Below, one piece after another: positions 31,647 through 41,137 of a DNA stretch of 61,920 nt. The stretch is from Thermoflexus hugenholtzii JAD2. Its GTDB lineage: Bacteria > Chloroflexota > Anaerolineae > J036 > Brachytrichaceae. The translations under genes were made by a program, and so were the position numbers. The stretch spans positions 1 through 61,920 of the forward strand of contig CAMDWA010000005.1 in the NCBI GenBank assembly GCA_945877855.1, written 5' to 3'. Under the pieces are notes generated by a model. The model searched no databases. It was not told where the DNA came from and saw only the letters and a list, made by a program, of their open reading frames with translations. The number at the start of each line of letters is the position of its first letter. The stretch's first letter is position 1.

Positions 31647-33947
31647 ATGCCAAGAAAAAATCGAAACCCCTTTGCGTCAGATGATGACGATGAGGATATC
31701 AATTTAATAGCAAATAACAATTTTAAAGCTTTTGTAAACATGATTAAAAAGCTCGGCATTGCGCCAGACAATGTCGCAGATATTTTCGATGTCGAAGCAA
31801 ATCCTAAAGGCTCAATAGAAAAAGCTGAGGCAAATTCGGTCGAGATGACTCGCGAAGCACTGCTGGCTGCTTCAGCAAAATTTTTAACAGAGAATTCAAC
31901 CAAAGAAGGCGACAATATAAACGACCAAACAAAAAACGATTTGCCCCAACACTGGAAACATGCGAGCAGTTTTCGGATTAGCCCGATTGAGCTTACCAAC
32001 GCACTTTTGCAATTTACCACCAACCAATTGCGCGAAATGGCAAAATTGTTGGAGATGAAAGTAAAAGGCACCCAAAAAGGCATCATTGTCGAAGGGGTGA
32101 AGGCAGGGCTAATTGATTATGTCGCTAAAATTAAAGATGACCCCAACAGCTTTTTACAAGGTTTGTCGCCAGAACAAGCCGACTTTACACGCAAACTATT
32201 TACGGCTTATGATGTTGAAGGATTAATCCCGCGTAATATCAGCAAACAGTTTTTATCTCCCCCCAACGCAACATTGCTCGAAAGTGATGCCAGCAAACGG
32301 ATTGCAGCCTTGTTTGCGGCCCTAAACGAGCGCGGGCTTCTTTTTCAACATTACGCGCCCAGTCCAGAATTACGATATCGGGATGTATATTACCAATGGT
32401 TGCCAATGGCGGAGGTGGCACATTATGTGCCGGTGCTACGTTGGCCCGAAAGTGTTTTTACCCCCAAACGCGATGCCGAAAAATTAAAACCGGCGGCATC
32501 GACACGGGCTAATTTTTTAGATGCATTTGAAGCCTTTTTAGAAGCTGTGCATACCAGCGGTGCAGAATGGCGGCAATATATGGCCCCACACGCCAAAGCC
32601 GCGCAGATTGCGTGGCTGACTGAATGGGAATACAACGCCGATGAAGCCGAAATTGTCTTAAACTCACGCCGAGGTTGGTCGCCCGACGGCACAACCGGCA
32701 TCTCAATATGCCTTGTCCCGCACCTAACCATCTCATCGGCCCAAGCGCTAGAAAGCCAAACTGGGCTAACGGTTGAACAAATCAACCTATTTTTTTCATT
32801 AGCCGCCGCCTTACAACTTATCGAAAGACCTAAAAACGTGCAAGAGCGTTTAATCAGCCCAATTCGGCTTTTCTTAGATACGAATACCTATGAAACATGG
32901 TTAACTTATTCAGCCGAAGAGCGTTTGCGGCGGGTATGGCTGGCTTGGACCGAACAAACAGTTTATGCCACTGAAGTAATGCATGCCATTGGCAAAATAG
33001 AAACAGCCCTCAACTTTAAGGTGATGCGTGCCATTGGTGCGCATGATTTTAATATATACGACTTAGGGTCCGAATGGTGTGGATTACGGCGGTTTGTGGT
33101 GCGTGCCTTGCGCGGGCTACCCAGCCAAACATGGGTCAACTGGCCCGATTTTCGCAAAATGTTATTTGGGCTGCACCCTAATGCCGCACACGCAACCTAT
33201 AGCGATGATGATTGGTGGTTTGCAACCACCGTGAGCAACTCGCGGCTAAACCAAATGAAGTATGAAGAATGGCAAAAAGCAACTGGCGCCATTATTCAGC
33301 TTATTTTGGCTGAATCGTTGCAATGGTTAGGCGCGATAGAGTGCGATTTTGGATCAAACAAGCCCAAGGCGGCACTCAATCTACACGCCTTTCGTATTAC
33401 CCCCCTAGGCGAATGGCTGTTCAGCTGTTTAGCAAATGATCACAAGCACGTATTGCCTGATATTGCTAAACCCCAACCCCGTAAACACGCGCCAATAAAA
33501 TGGTTAGATGATTTAAGCTGGTGTGTGCCGCCAGCCCCAGACCGAGCAGCGCTTGTCACATTCTCGCGGCTTGTTGGCGATGCCGAAGGTGCACCCTCCA
33601 CTTACATCTTAAGTTCGGGCAGTATTGAGCGTGCCTTACGCCAAGGCGTTACGACCAATGAGTTTTGTGCCCACTTTGAAGCTTTGGGGGTTAAGGTGCC
33701 AGAAGCGGCAAGGAAAAGATTCAATCAAGTTGCTGAGCATTTTGGTCGTGTGCGTATTTATGAAGATGTTACCGTTTTGCAATTGGCTGATGATATTGCC
33801 TTGCGAGAATTATTAGCCAGCACCTCGTTAGCAAAGTTCATCATCTATCAAATTTCACCTCGCGCTGTCGTAATCGATCAAGCTGGGGTTGAGGCCTTGA
33901 CAGCAGAGATGGTGACGCAAGGGCATACGCCAAAAGTGATTGAGTAA
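31647..33947 (+). CDS. Helicase-associated protein (XPB partner), first paralogue
   Basis: The 766-residue protein belongs, by its C-terminal pattern, to the 'helicase conserved C-terminal / helicase-associated' group found beside XPB in Actinobacteria (for example the gene next to ercc3 in Mycobacterium). Features are a highly acidic N-terminus (DDDDEDINL), a SAP- or HeH-like helix pair near 115-150 (LREMAKLLEMKVKGTQKGIIVEGVKAGL), winged-helix-like segments and the terminal TYILSSGSIERALRQGVTTNEFCAHFEALG...RVRIYEDVTVLQLADDIALRELL. It probably modulates or anchors the helicase. No catalytic motif is seen. Confidence 0.75.
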   Translation: MPRKNRNPFASDDDDEDINLIANNNFKAFVNMIKKLGIAPDNVADIFDVEANPKGSIEKAEANSVEMTREALLAASAKFLTENSTKEGDNINDQTKNDLPQHWKHASSFRISPIELTNALLQFTTNQLREMAKLLEMKVKGTQKGIIVEGVKAGLIDYVAKIKDDPNSFLQGLSPEQADFTRKLFTAYDVEGLIPRNISKQFLSPPNATLLESDASKRIAALFAALNERGLLFQHYAPSPELRYRDVYYQWLPMAEVAHYVPVLRWPESVFTPKRDAEKLKPAASTRANFLDAFEAFLEAVHTSGAEWRQYMAPHAKAAQIAWLTEWEYNADEAEIVLNSRRGWSPDGTTGISICLVPHLTISSAQALESQTGLTVEQINLFFSLAAALQLIERPKNVQERLISPIRLFLDTNTYETWLTYSAEERLRRVWLAWTEQTVYATEVMHAIGKIETALNFKVMRAIGAHDFNIYDLGSEWCGLRRFVVRALRGLPSQTWVNWPDFRKMLFGLHPNAAHATYSDDDWWFATTVSNSRLNQMKYEEWQKATGAIIQLILAESLQWLGAIECDFGSNKPKAALNLHAFRITPLGEWLFSCLANDHKHVLPDIAKPQPRKHAPIKWLDDLSWCVPPAPDRAALVTFSRLVGDAEGAPSTYILSSGSIERALRQGVTTNEFCAHFEALGVKVPEAARKRFNQVAEHFGRVRIYEDVTVLQLADDIALRELLASTSLAKFIIYQISPRAVVIDQAGVEALTAEMVTQGHTPKVIE

Positions 33948-33992
33948 CTATATTGCTAAAAGAGAAAGTGAGCAGCAACAAAAATTAAACAA

Positions 33993-36347
33993 ATGAATTG
34001 GAATGATATTCTCCGCCTTTATTCTGATGAGGTTATTTTTTCGATGTGCACTACGCATAATATAGCCGGTTTTGAACGTGGTGTATCGACCAATAGCCGC
34101 ACCCGTGCTATAGACCTGTTGCGCAAACAATTAGGCAAACCCGAGGTAGTGCGCACCGCCTTACAACAAATGGGGGTGGTTGAAGCGTTTGCGATCAAAA
34201 AACTAATCAGTAGCGGCGGTATGCTTAAGACCAACGAGTTACGCGCCGCCATTCAAGAGGCCGGGATTCCCCTCAAGGTATCGCCTTCAGATATCTCACT
34301 CATTACCCCCGACTATGCCGGAGTACCGCGCTTCGAAGATGCGATTGCTCGGGCAACGGCTTTTGGGCTTATTTTCTCGCGCGAAACAACTGAGGGGCAA
34401 AAAGAATTACGTTGGATACCCGGGCGGACTTTGTTTGTGCCAGACCCAGTGCGCCATGTTTTATTGATGACACGTGACCTGCGTGAAACCCTTGAAACGA
34501 TGAGCCAAAAAATGCTTAATATCCCTAGTCAGCAAGTTGAGCCTAGCCGTATTATGCATGGGGCAGCAAGCGATTTTCAACGTGATCTCAGCCGATATTG
34601 GCGGCATGTGCGCAAAATAGGCAGACTGAGTGTTACAACGCAAGGCTGGATATATAAAAATGCTTTTAAGCAAGTATTAGCTGCACTCAATAGCCCGCCC
34701 GATGCGCCAGTTGAAGAGGCGAGCAATTGGCGGTTATGGTTTATACGCCGTTTGTTAATGCGAATGGGTGATATTGTTCCAGCCGACCGCTATATAAATG
34801 ATTTGGGCACCAGCACAAAACCTAAATTACCCCAATTAACAATGGCGGATCGGATTCGACAATGCTTTGAGTTATGGCGCGATGAAAAAGTGTGGAGCGA
34901 GTTTGTAGAGTTGATAAATGCCGCCCCTGAACAAGAGAGTATGCTAAATACATCGCCAGAATTAAACAAGGCGCGTGCTACCTTATTACGGGCAATTGCT
35001 CGATTATCAACCAGCCAGCCCACCCGCTGGGTAAGCATCGAAGAATTGTGCACATCAATCAAACGCACCGATTACGATTGGCTTTTCCCGCGTAATTATC
35101 GTGGGCGAAATTTAAAAAAGGGGAGTTCACTCTACCAAAGCCCTTATTATTACGAAAACAACCCCTACCGCATCAGTTTTCAAAATGTGCCAAATGAAGA
35201 AAAAGGTTGGGAGATGGTCGAAGTAGGGATGATCGCTTTAACGCTCTGTGACCCTTTGCATTGGCTAGGACTAGTTGATTTGGGTTATGAGCCAAAACAA
35301 GCCGGACAACCTGATATGCCATTAGCCTATCGCTTAACAGATGTGGGGGCATGGTTGCTAGGAATTGCACCTCAGCCCGTTTTTGTCGAAAGCGGTGGGC
35401 GTGTCATTACCCAACCTAATTTCACCATTTTGGCGATGGAGCCAATCCCCGATGCGGTTATTTTAGAATTAGACCTGTTTGCCGATGCCAAAGGCGGTGA
35501 TCGCGTATTAAATTATGAGCTTAATCGACAATCGGTTTATCGCGCCCAAACAAAAGGCAAAACCGTTAACGACATCATTCAATTTCTTGAGCAACATCAA
35601 GGTGGGCCAATTGCCAATAATGTGCGCCGCACGCTCGAAGAATGGGAAACGCAACATCGCCGCATCGTTTTCCATCAAAATGCGCGGTTGATACAATTTG
35701 CAGACACAACTGCTAAAGAAGCGACCCAAAATACGATTGAAGCGAGCCTTAAGGATGCACAAGATGCGCCTGCGATTGTCTCACTTAGCCTCGATTTTAT
35801 TTTAACGAAAGGCAAAGCGCCGACCCAAACCCTCGTTACGCGCTTGTCAGAATCTGGGTGGATTCCCTTCACCAGCACCAGCACAAACACCGATACGGCT
35901 GGCAGTATTCGCTTGGAAGAAAATGGTGAATTTGAATTTAGACAACCAACCCCTAGCATTTATACGCTGGCCTTAACAGACCAATTCGCAACCCGCACAA
36001 AACAAGGTGGAAAAATCACGCCAGATGGGGTGCGAGCAGCGATGAGCAAAGGGGTTAAGTTGGATGATTTGTTGACGCAGTTAAAAAACTTGCATGATGG
36101 GGCGCTAACCGCTAAACTTGAAACCAATATTCGTAGCTGGGCAGGGTTTTATGGCAAAGCAAGCCTAAAAACAGTATGCTTGCTCGAACTTTCTAACCGC
36201 GAAGTTTTAGACAACTTGTTAAAAGATCGCATCTTGGGCAAATATTTGCAGCCTATCGAAGGCAGCAGCAAGCCAATGGCCTTGGTCGATACAGCTTATG
36301 TCGCACAGGTAGAGGCGGTGTTGCGCGAACGTGGTGTTGAACTGTAG
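33993..36347 (+). CDS. Helicase-associated protein (XPB partner), second paralogue
   Basis: These 784 residues belong to the same broad family as the preceding gene. The C-terminal part carries the signature order VITQPNFTILAMEPIPDAVILELDLFADAKGGDRVLNYELNRQSVYRA, then a helical VNDIIQFLEQHQGGPIANNVRRTLEEWETQHRRIVFHQNARLIQFAD, ending CLLELSNREVLDNLLKD...VDTAYVAQVEAVLRERG. Much of the N-terminal half looks like winged-helix repeats. It begins 45 bp after the first paralogue. Having two such genes next to one XPB is unusual. Confidence 0.75.
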   Translation: MNWNDILRLYSDEVIFSMCTTHNIAGFERGVSTNSRTRAIDLLRKQLGKPEVVRTALQQMGVVEAFAIKKLISSGGMLKTNELRAAIQEAGIPLKVSPSDISLITPDYAGVPRFEDAIARATAFGLIFSRETTEGQKELRWIPGRTLFVPDPVRHVLLMTRDLRETLETMSQKMLNIPSQQVEPSRIMHGAASDFQRDLSRYWRHVRKIGRLSVTTQGWIYKNAFKQVLAALNSPPDAPVEEASNWRLWFIRRLLMRMGDIVPADRYINDLGTSTKPKLPQLTMADRIRQCFELWRDEKVWSEFVELINAAPEQESMLNTSPELNKARATLLRAIARLSTSQPTRWVSIEELCTSIKRTDYDWLFPRNYRGRNLKKGSSLYQSPYYYENNPYRISFQNVPNEEKGWEMVEVGMIALTLCDPLHWLGLVDLGYEPKQAGQPDMPLAYRLTDVGAWLLGIAPQPVFVESGGRVITQPNFTILAMEPIPDAVILELDLFADAKGGDRVLNYELNRQSVYRAQTKGKTVNDIIQFLEQHQGGPIANNVRRTLEEWETQHRRIVFHQNARLIQFADTTAKEATQNTIEASLKDAQDAPAIVSLSLDFILTKGKAPTQTLVTRLSESGWIPFTSTSTNTDTAGSIRLEENGEFEFRQPTPSIYTLALTDQFATRTKQGGKITPDGVRAAMSKGVKLDDLLTQLKNLHDGALTAKLETNIRSWAGFYGKASLKTVCLLELSNREVLDNLLKDRILGKYLQPIEGSSKPMALVDTAYVAQVEAVLRERGVEL

Positions 36348-36404
36348 TTAAGGTGTCATATAAAAGTCAAATTTACAAAGCTAATATCGGCTACAATTTA
36401 ATTT

Positions 36405-36821
36405 ATGGCAAAAGCACTCTTCGAGGGATTGGTTAGAGATGACAATGAACGCGCCGTGCCGGTGGTCTATGTTGGGGCTGAACCAACTTATGTTGTGACC
36501 GAAGATGGGATGCGTTATCACATCGACGCACGCAAAGTAGATGAACAAGTGATGGAGATCTTTAATGAAAACATCAAAGGGCATCAGCCAGAATTAGCCG
36601 ATGCTGTTATGAAGTTTATGGGCAGCAAAGACCTATTCACAAAAGTATCGGTCGATAAAAATTTGCGCGATTTTGACAAAAATTTGCCGCAGCTTTATGA
36701 GCAAGGCATCCCCGCCGAGGCCCGTCAATATTTGGGCATGATGGGGTTTCGCGTCATTATTAATCGGCATGGTGATTTGGTAAAGCTAGATATGCCGGGT
36801 GCAGTTGCCGATGATGAATAA
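36405..36821 (+). CDS. Small protein of unknown function at the end of the XPB cluster
   Basis: I recognise no family in these 138 residues. The protein is soluble and acidic at the C-terminus (PGAVADDE), with an N-terminal beta-rich part (VPVVYVGAEPTYVVTEDGMRYHIDARKVDEQVMEIF) and a helical part (ELADAVMKFMGSKDLFTKVSVDKNLRDFDKNLPQLYEQGIPAEARQYLGMMGF). It is 57 bp after the second helicase-associated gene and is closed by a strong hairpin, so it probably belongs to the cluster. Confidence 0.72.
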   Translation: MAKALFEGLVRDDNERAVPVVYVGAEPTYVVTEDGMRYHIDARKVDEQVMEIFNENIKGHQPELADAVMKFMGSKDLFTKVSVDKNLRDFDKNLPQLYEQGIPAEARQYLGMMGFRVIINRHGDLVKLDMPGAVADDE

Positions 36822-36848
36822 TGTCAAAATGAAGCGGTAAAGATTTCG

Positions 36849-36900
36849 CCGAAAAGATAACCCCTCCATTCTGAACAAGATGGAGGGGTTATCTTTTCGG
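36849..36900. terminator. Strong bidirectional terminator hairpin
   Basis: A perfect 21-bp stem (CCGAAAAGATAACCCCTCCA...) with arms 36849-36869 and 36880-36900 and a 10-nt loop lies between the convergent XPB-cluster and SGNH-protein genes. Its AAAAG/CTTTT base gives a partial U-tract in both directions. Confidence 0.88.
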
Positions 36901-36913
36901 TATTACATTTAGG

Positions 36914-37966
36914 TTACGGTTTTTTTGTTGCTGTTGGGGTTGGGGTTGCTGTCACAGTTGAGGTAGCCGTCACGCTGTTAGGATCAAAAACATTATTCAA
37001 GATCACAGACATAAACACTGGCCCGGCTGTGGGGGTGGGGGTTGCAATGGGTGTTGGTGTGGCGGTTGGGGTAGCGGTCACTGAGGGCACGCCCAAAGCA
37101 TCACATATACCTTTGTGAAACAAAGTTGCCATTGTGGCATATTCTGATTCACTAGGCAAAAAGTTATCTTCAGAATTAGAGGTCGTCAATACAGCAGCGA
37201 CATCGACCAAATAAATTTTGCGGCCTTTGGCAGCTTGTTGGCTGACTACGTTTTTGGTGACTTGGTTATAAGCCAAACGGGTTTGTTGAATTGGTGTTCT
37301 CGCATCTCTAATAGGTGGCATCGTTGCCATCAACATAATCGGGTTATTCAATCGAGACATTGTGCCATCAACCAATAAATTCATTACAGATGTCAAGTTC
37401 GATTCTGTTTGTTCAATCGAGTGTGTAAGAGCATCAATAACACCGGCACTAAACAATACAATATTTGGGCGTTTGTATTGATCTTCAAAAAATTGCATGT
37501 TAAAAACGGCTTCGCTTGTCAGATACCCTAACGATTTACCATACCAGCCATAATGATCTACATCTTTTGGCCCCTCAAACCCTTTTTTCTTCTTTGAGCC
37601 AACAAAGTCAAACTTAAAGCCATCGGCGGTTAAACTTTGCTCTAAATAACCACGATATGACCCCTGCTGTGAGCCATATACGCCTTCACGTGGGTCATCG
37701 TCATAGACACCGACTGCATAGGCATCACCAAAAGGCACAATTTGAATTTGTGATGAAGGGGGGGTGCAGATTGGCACCCGCGCCGGCGTGGCTGATGTCG
37801 CTGTGGCAGTTGGGGTTGGGGTTTCATTATCATCAATAATGCTTGGCTTATTATTACCGGCCCCAGCTTGGGTATTGAGCGATGACGTTACGATGGCAAA
37901 TGCAGCCGCAGCAGATAGAAAACCGCTAATGGACAATAATTTTTTATGCTTAGGTAATTTTGACAT
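36914..37966 (-). CDS. Secreted SGNH-fold protein lacking the catalytic residues
   Basis: The 350-residue protein has an N-terminal hydrophobic segment (LLSISGFLSAAAAFAIVTSSL), then Thr/Pro-rich linkers before (NETPTPTATATSATP) and after the core. The core follows the SGNH/GDSL hydrolase order: strand one IVPFGDAYAVG, then YRGYLEQSLTADGFKFDFVGS, strand VLFSAGVIDAL, and a C-terminal LPSESEYATMATLF helix. The nucleophile Ser of GDS is Ala (GDA), the block III Asn is missing (AGVIDA) and the D-x-x-H block reads DNFL. It is probably a binding protein rather than an esterase. It ends three bases after the response-regulator stop region. Confidence 0.8.
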   Translation of the reverse strand: MSKLPKHKKLLSISGFLSAAAAFAIVTSSLNTQAGAGNNKPSIIDDNETPTPTATATSATPARVPICTPPSSQIQIVPFGDAYAVGVYDDDPREGVYGSQQGSYRGYLEQSLTADGFKFDFVGSKKKKGFEGPKDVDHYGWYGKSLGYLTSEAVFNMQFFEDQYKRPNIVLFSAGVIDALTHSIEQTESNLTSVMNLLVDGTMSRLNNPIMLMATMPPIRDARTPIQQTRLAYNQVTKNVVSQQAAKGRKIYLVDVAAVLTTSNSEDNFLPSESEYATMATLFHKGICDALGVPSVTATPTATPTPIATPTPTAGPVFMSVILNNVFDPNSVTATSTVTATPTPTATKKP

Positions 37967-37968
37967 GA

Positions 37969-38622
37969 TTACAAATAGTCCTTAATATTGTGCGCCGCTG
38001 CATAAGCAGCCGCTTCGGCTCGGTTGCTCACACGCAACTTTGAAAATATAGCGCTAACATAATTTCGCACCGTCCCTTCACCCAAAGACAACAAGTCGGC
38101 GATCTCGCGGTTGGTGCGGCCTTCGGCCAAATGCGCTAATACTTTTAGTTCTTGTTCGGTTAGTTGGGCAAATGCGCTTTCTTCACGTTTACGCGCCTGT
38201 TCTCTCATTTTAGCAAAAACTTTTGAGGTCGATGTAGGATCTAATGAGCCACCGCCTAGCCCCACATTTTCAATGGCGCGAATGAGGTCATTGCTACCCA
38301 CCTGTTTAAGCACATAACCAGATGCACCAGCGTTAATGGCCTCATACAACATATCATCATCGCCATATGAGGTGAGGATGATCACTTTCACGGCTGGGGC
38401 AACTTTCGTAATTTCGCGGCATGCCTCGATCCCACTCATGCCCGACAGTCGCACATCCATCACCACAACATTTGGGCGATACATTAAGGCCTTGCGAATG
38501 GCTTCTTGCCCACCAGAAGCTTCATCGACGACCTCGAAATCTTCTCGTTGCATAAGCAAGGCCTTTAACCCAATACGCACTACTTCATGATCATCAACCA
38601 ATAATATTCTAAGTTTCGCCAT
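37969..38622 (-). CDS. NarL/LuxR-type response regulator
   Basis: The 217-residue cytoplasmic transcription factor has a receiver domain (residues 4-120) with the acidic pocket DDHE and phospho-acceptor Asp54 in [10 protein letters not shown], Thr/Ser in ILTSYGD and Lys in YVLKQVG. A C-terminal LuxR-type HTH ([43 protein letters not shown], about 150-195) follows. It is 12 bp downstream of the histidine kinase gene and is its cognate partner. The SGNH gene follows directly and is probably in the same transcript. Confidence 0.95.
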   Translation of the reverse strand: MAKLRILLVDDHEVVRIGLKALLMQREDFEVVDEASGGQEAIRKALMYRPNVVVMDVRLSGMSGIEACREITKVAPAVKVIILTSYGDDDMLYEAINAGASGYVLKQVGSNDLIRAIENVGLGGGSLDPTSTSKVFAKMREQARKREESAFAQLTEQELKVLAHLAEGRTNREIADLLSLGEGTVRNYVSAIFSKLRVSNRAEAAAYAAAHNIKDYL

Positions 38623-38634
38623 TAGAAATTTTCC

Positions 38635-40089
38635 TTAATTTTGCCAGATTTTTAACACAATTTGCGTGCCAGTACCCGGAGTGGCATTAATTACAAATTC
38701 GCTTTTTAATAAACGGGCACGCTCGTGCATATTATTTAGGCCACGCCCTAACACACCCCGTTGTGGTAATTTACCTATGCCATTATCGCTGATACTTAAT
38801 TGAATAACGCTACCGTAGCTTAACTCAACATTAACTTGGGTGGCGTGGGCATGACGCACAATATTACTTAATGCCTCGCGCATAATTTGATACACATGCA
38901 AACGCCGATCGGGCGGCAAAATCCATTCTGGGTTACCTTCTGCACGCCATTCGGTAGGCAAGCCTGTGCGCAAACGAAATTCACTTACAATTTCAATTAA
39001 ACCACGTGCTAAGTCTTCTTCAGCCGAAGAAGATCGTAAATCATAAATATAAGATCGGACATCTTGAATGGTGCGATTGATCATGGTCAAAATGCTGCCA
39101 ATTTGATTGCGGGCATTGTCAATTGTGCGGCTGACCTCTGGCATCGTCTCTTTGGCTTGATCGCTGGCATTTTTTATCAAACCATTGACACCTTCTAACA
39201 ACAAACCCACTGCATAAATCGATTGAATTGTGCCGTCATGCAAATCGCGGCTAATTCGTTCACGGTCTTCGACCAACGATTGATGACGTTGCAAATCTTG
39301 ATTTAGCCGATCTGCTTCGACCCGAAAAACATCGAGGGCTTGAAAAAAATACCAAACAATAATAACACCGGCGATGGTGCGAAAAACACCAATTGGTACC
39401 CCAATTATGATATAAGGAAGTTTGTCGTTTAACCACATTGACGGAAAACCGGCAACGGCAGGCACAAAAACCCCTTCGACAATGGCATAAAACAAAAAGC
39501 CAAAACCGGCCACGCGCAATGAATTAAAAATACGCTGAAGATGTAATGGGTCAAGTAGACGCGCCGCTTGTTGGCGCAAGCCATCGGCCACTAATAAAGC
39601 CGCCGGAATACAAACAAAATAACGAATAACGGCTTCAAAAGTTGCGTTACGGGTTTCAATGGGCAATGATTTTTGGCTGATTTCAAACAATAAAAACACA
39701 AACCCAATCATAACCACCAAAAGTGGCAAGATAATCACTGCGCGTTCAGGCACGGTTGGCTCATTTAATTTAAGCCCAAACCCCAACAATGCCGCAAATG
39801 TAAGCAAATAAACAATAAGTTGCAAAATACGCAGTGCTTCGATCGTCGCATTGTCTAACAATTGGGTTTGAATGGGAATGAAACCATTGCCCCAAGTTGC
39901 CAAAGCCTCTAAGAAACCAAACCCTGCCAGCCATGGCAATGAACGTGACAATTCTAATTGGCTGCGTTGCCGCCATTGCATCCAAATGGCTAAGCCTAGC
40001 ACCAAAAAAATTTGCCCATGCACAAATTGCACAATAACATCGTTAATGCGGAAAAACTCAGTAAAAAACAAACGGATATCAAACAGCAT
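38635..40089 (-). CDS. Membrane sensor histidine kinase, HisKA_3 type
   Basis: The 484-residue protein has seven or so hydrophobic segments in the first 240 residues (a 7TM-like membrane sensor with no periplasmic domain of note). A coiled segment follows, then the dimerisation/phospho-acceptor motif DRERISRDLHDGTIQSIYAVGLLLE (His near residue 283) and HATPase motifs EALSNIVRHAHATQ (N box) and SDNGIGK (G1). I take ATG 40089 (MLFDIRLFF), not the TTG at 40104. The stimulus is unknown. The gene is divergent from the linker-containing membrane protein at 40205. Confidence 0.93.
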   Translation of the reverse strand: MLFDIRLFFTEFFRINDVIVQFVHGQIFLVLGLAIWMQWRQRSQLELSRSLPWLAGFGFLEALATWGNGFIPIQTQLLDNATIEALRILQLIVYLLTFAALLGFGLKLNEPTVPERAVIILPLLVVMIGFVFLLFEISQKSLPIETRNATFEAVIRYFVCIPAALLVADGLRQQAARLLDPLHLQRIFNSLRVAGFGFLFYAIVEGVFVPAVAGFPSMWLNDKLPYIIIGVPIGVFRTIAGVIIVWYFFQALDVFRVEADRLNQDLQRHQSLVEDRERISRDLHDGTIQSIYAVGLLLEGVNGLIKNASDQAKETMPEVSRTIDNARNQIGSILTMINRTIQDVRSYIYDLRSSSAEEDLARGLIEIVSEFRLRTGLPTEWRAEGNPEWILPPDRRLHVYQIMREALSNIVRHAHATQVNVELSYGSVIQLSISDNGIGKLPQRGVLGRGLNNMHERARLLKSEFVINATPGTGTQIVLKIWQN

Positions 40090-40204
40090 AAAATTTACAT
40101 ACAATCAGAATTACACATATCTTATAATTCAAAAATAGTTTGTCAAAGAAAATGACAAATTAATGATGCCAATTATCACAAGATTTAAAGCACAAATAAT
40201 ATAA

Positions 40205-41137
40205 ATGTGGGCCACTGCTGATCTTTTATTCATTTTAGCGGCTATCATAGCTGGGCTTGCAGTTTTGCTGTTTGTGTTGTCATTGCGCACCATTCAAACT
40301 GCCCAAAGAGGAATTTATTATTCCACCCGTAAGCGGTCGCAAAAGTTAGGCACACGCTTATTACTCAGTTCCTTCATTATTGGCATTGTTGCAGCAGTAG
40401 TTTGGTTTAGCAAACCCTTTGCCCCTTCTGCAATCTCTTTGCCTGCCTCAATCGGACAGTTTTTGCCCACCATTACCGCCATTCCAACCCAAACGGCGGT
40501 GGCTACTGAAACACCCACCAGCACAGTTGTCGTTCCAACGGCTACAGAAACCAGCACGGCAACTTCAACCCCCATTCCTCCAACCTCAACACCATCGCCA
40601 ACCGCAACTGAGATCAGCCCAAGCAGCACAGCGACCATCGTCATCTCTCAGACGCAATCAACATTTACCCCGACACCAAGTGTGGTGGTTAAAGAAATAA
40701 AAACACCAACACCAGTGAAGGTATTGTCGCCATTTAATTCACCCGTCATTACCCCCACAATGTCATCAGCCATCATCGGCGCTATTAACCCACCTGTCGC
40801 AACCCCTGTCCCTAAACATTTGAAATTTCGCGCTATTGGGTCTGACACTGATGCCAACGGGGCCGTTATCGGCATCGGCACAGAATTTGTGCGTGGCATC
40901 CAAAAGATTATCATTGTGTTCGATTTTTATGATATGCCCGCCGAAGCCTATATTCAACATTCTTGGTTCCGCGAAGGCAATAATGTCTATTTTGACCGAT
41001 TGCAATGGACAACGCAAGGGAGTGGCTTAGCAAGCATGAGTTGGACCCCTGACGGCGGCCTCATCCCGGGTTTGTATGAAGTGCGGGTATTATTGAATGA
41101 TCAACCACAATTTGTGGCAAATTTTCTGATCCGCTAA
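40205..41137 (+). CDS. Membrane-anchored surface protein with Thr/Pro linker, unknown
   Basis: The 310-residue protein has two N-terminal membrane helices (LLFILAAIIAGLAVLLFVLSL and LLLSSFIIGIVAAVVWF). About 110 residues of Ser/Thr/Pro-rich linker (residues 95-205) come next, then a compact C-terminal domain (LKFRAIGSDTDANGAVIGIGTEFVRGIQKIIIVFDF...GLYEVRVLLNDQPQFVANFLIR) that looks like an Ig-like beta-sandwich. The stop overlaps the queG start in TAATG, so the two are translationally coupled. The function is unknown. Confidence 0.75.
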   Translation: MWATADLLFILAAIIAGLAVLLFVLSLRTIQTAQRGIYYSTRKRSQKLGTRLLLSSFIIGIVAAVVWFSKPFAPSAISLPASIGQFLPTITAIPTQTAVATETPTSTVVVPTATETSTATSTPIPPTSTPSPTATEISPSSTATIVISQTQSTFTPTPSVVVKEIKTPTPVKVLSPFNSPVITPTMSSAIIGAINPPVATPVPKHLKFRAIGSDTDANGAVIGIGTEFVRGIQKIIIVFDFYDMPAEAYIQHSWFREGNNVYFDRLQWTTQGSGLASMSWTPDGGLIPGLYEVRVLLNDQPQFVANFLIR

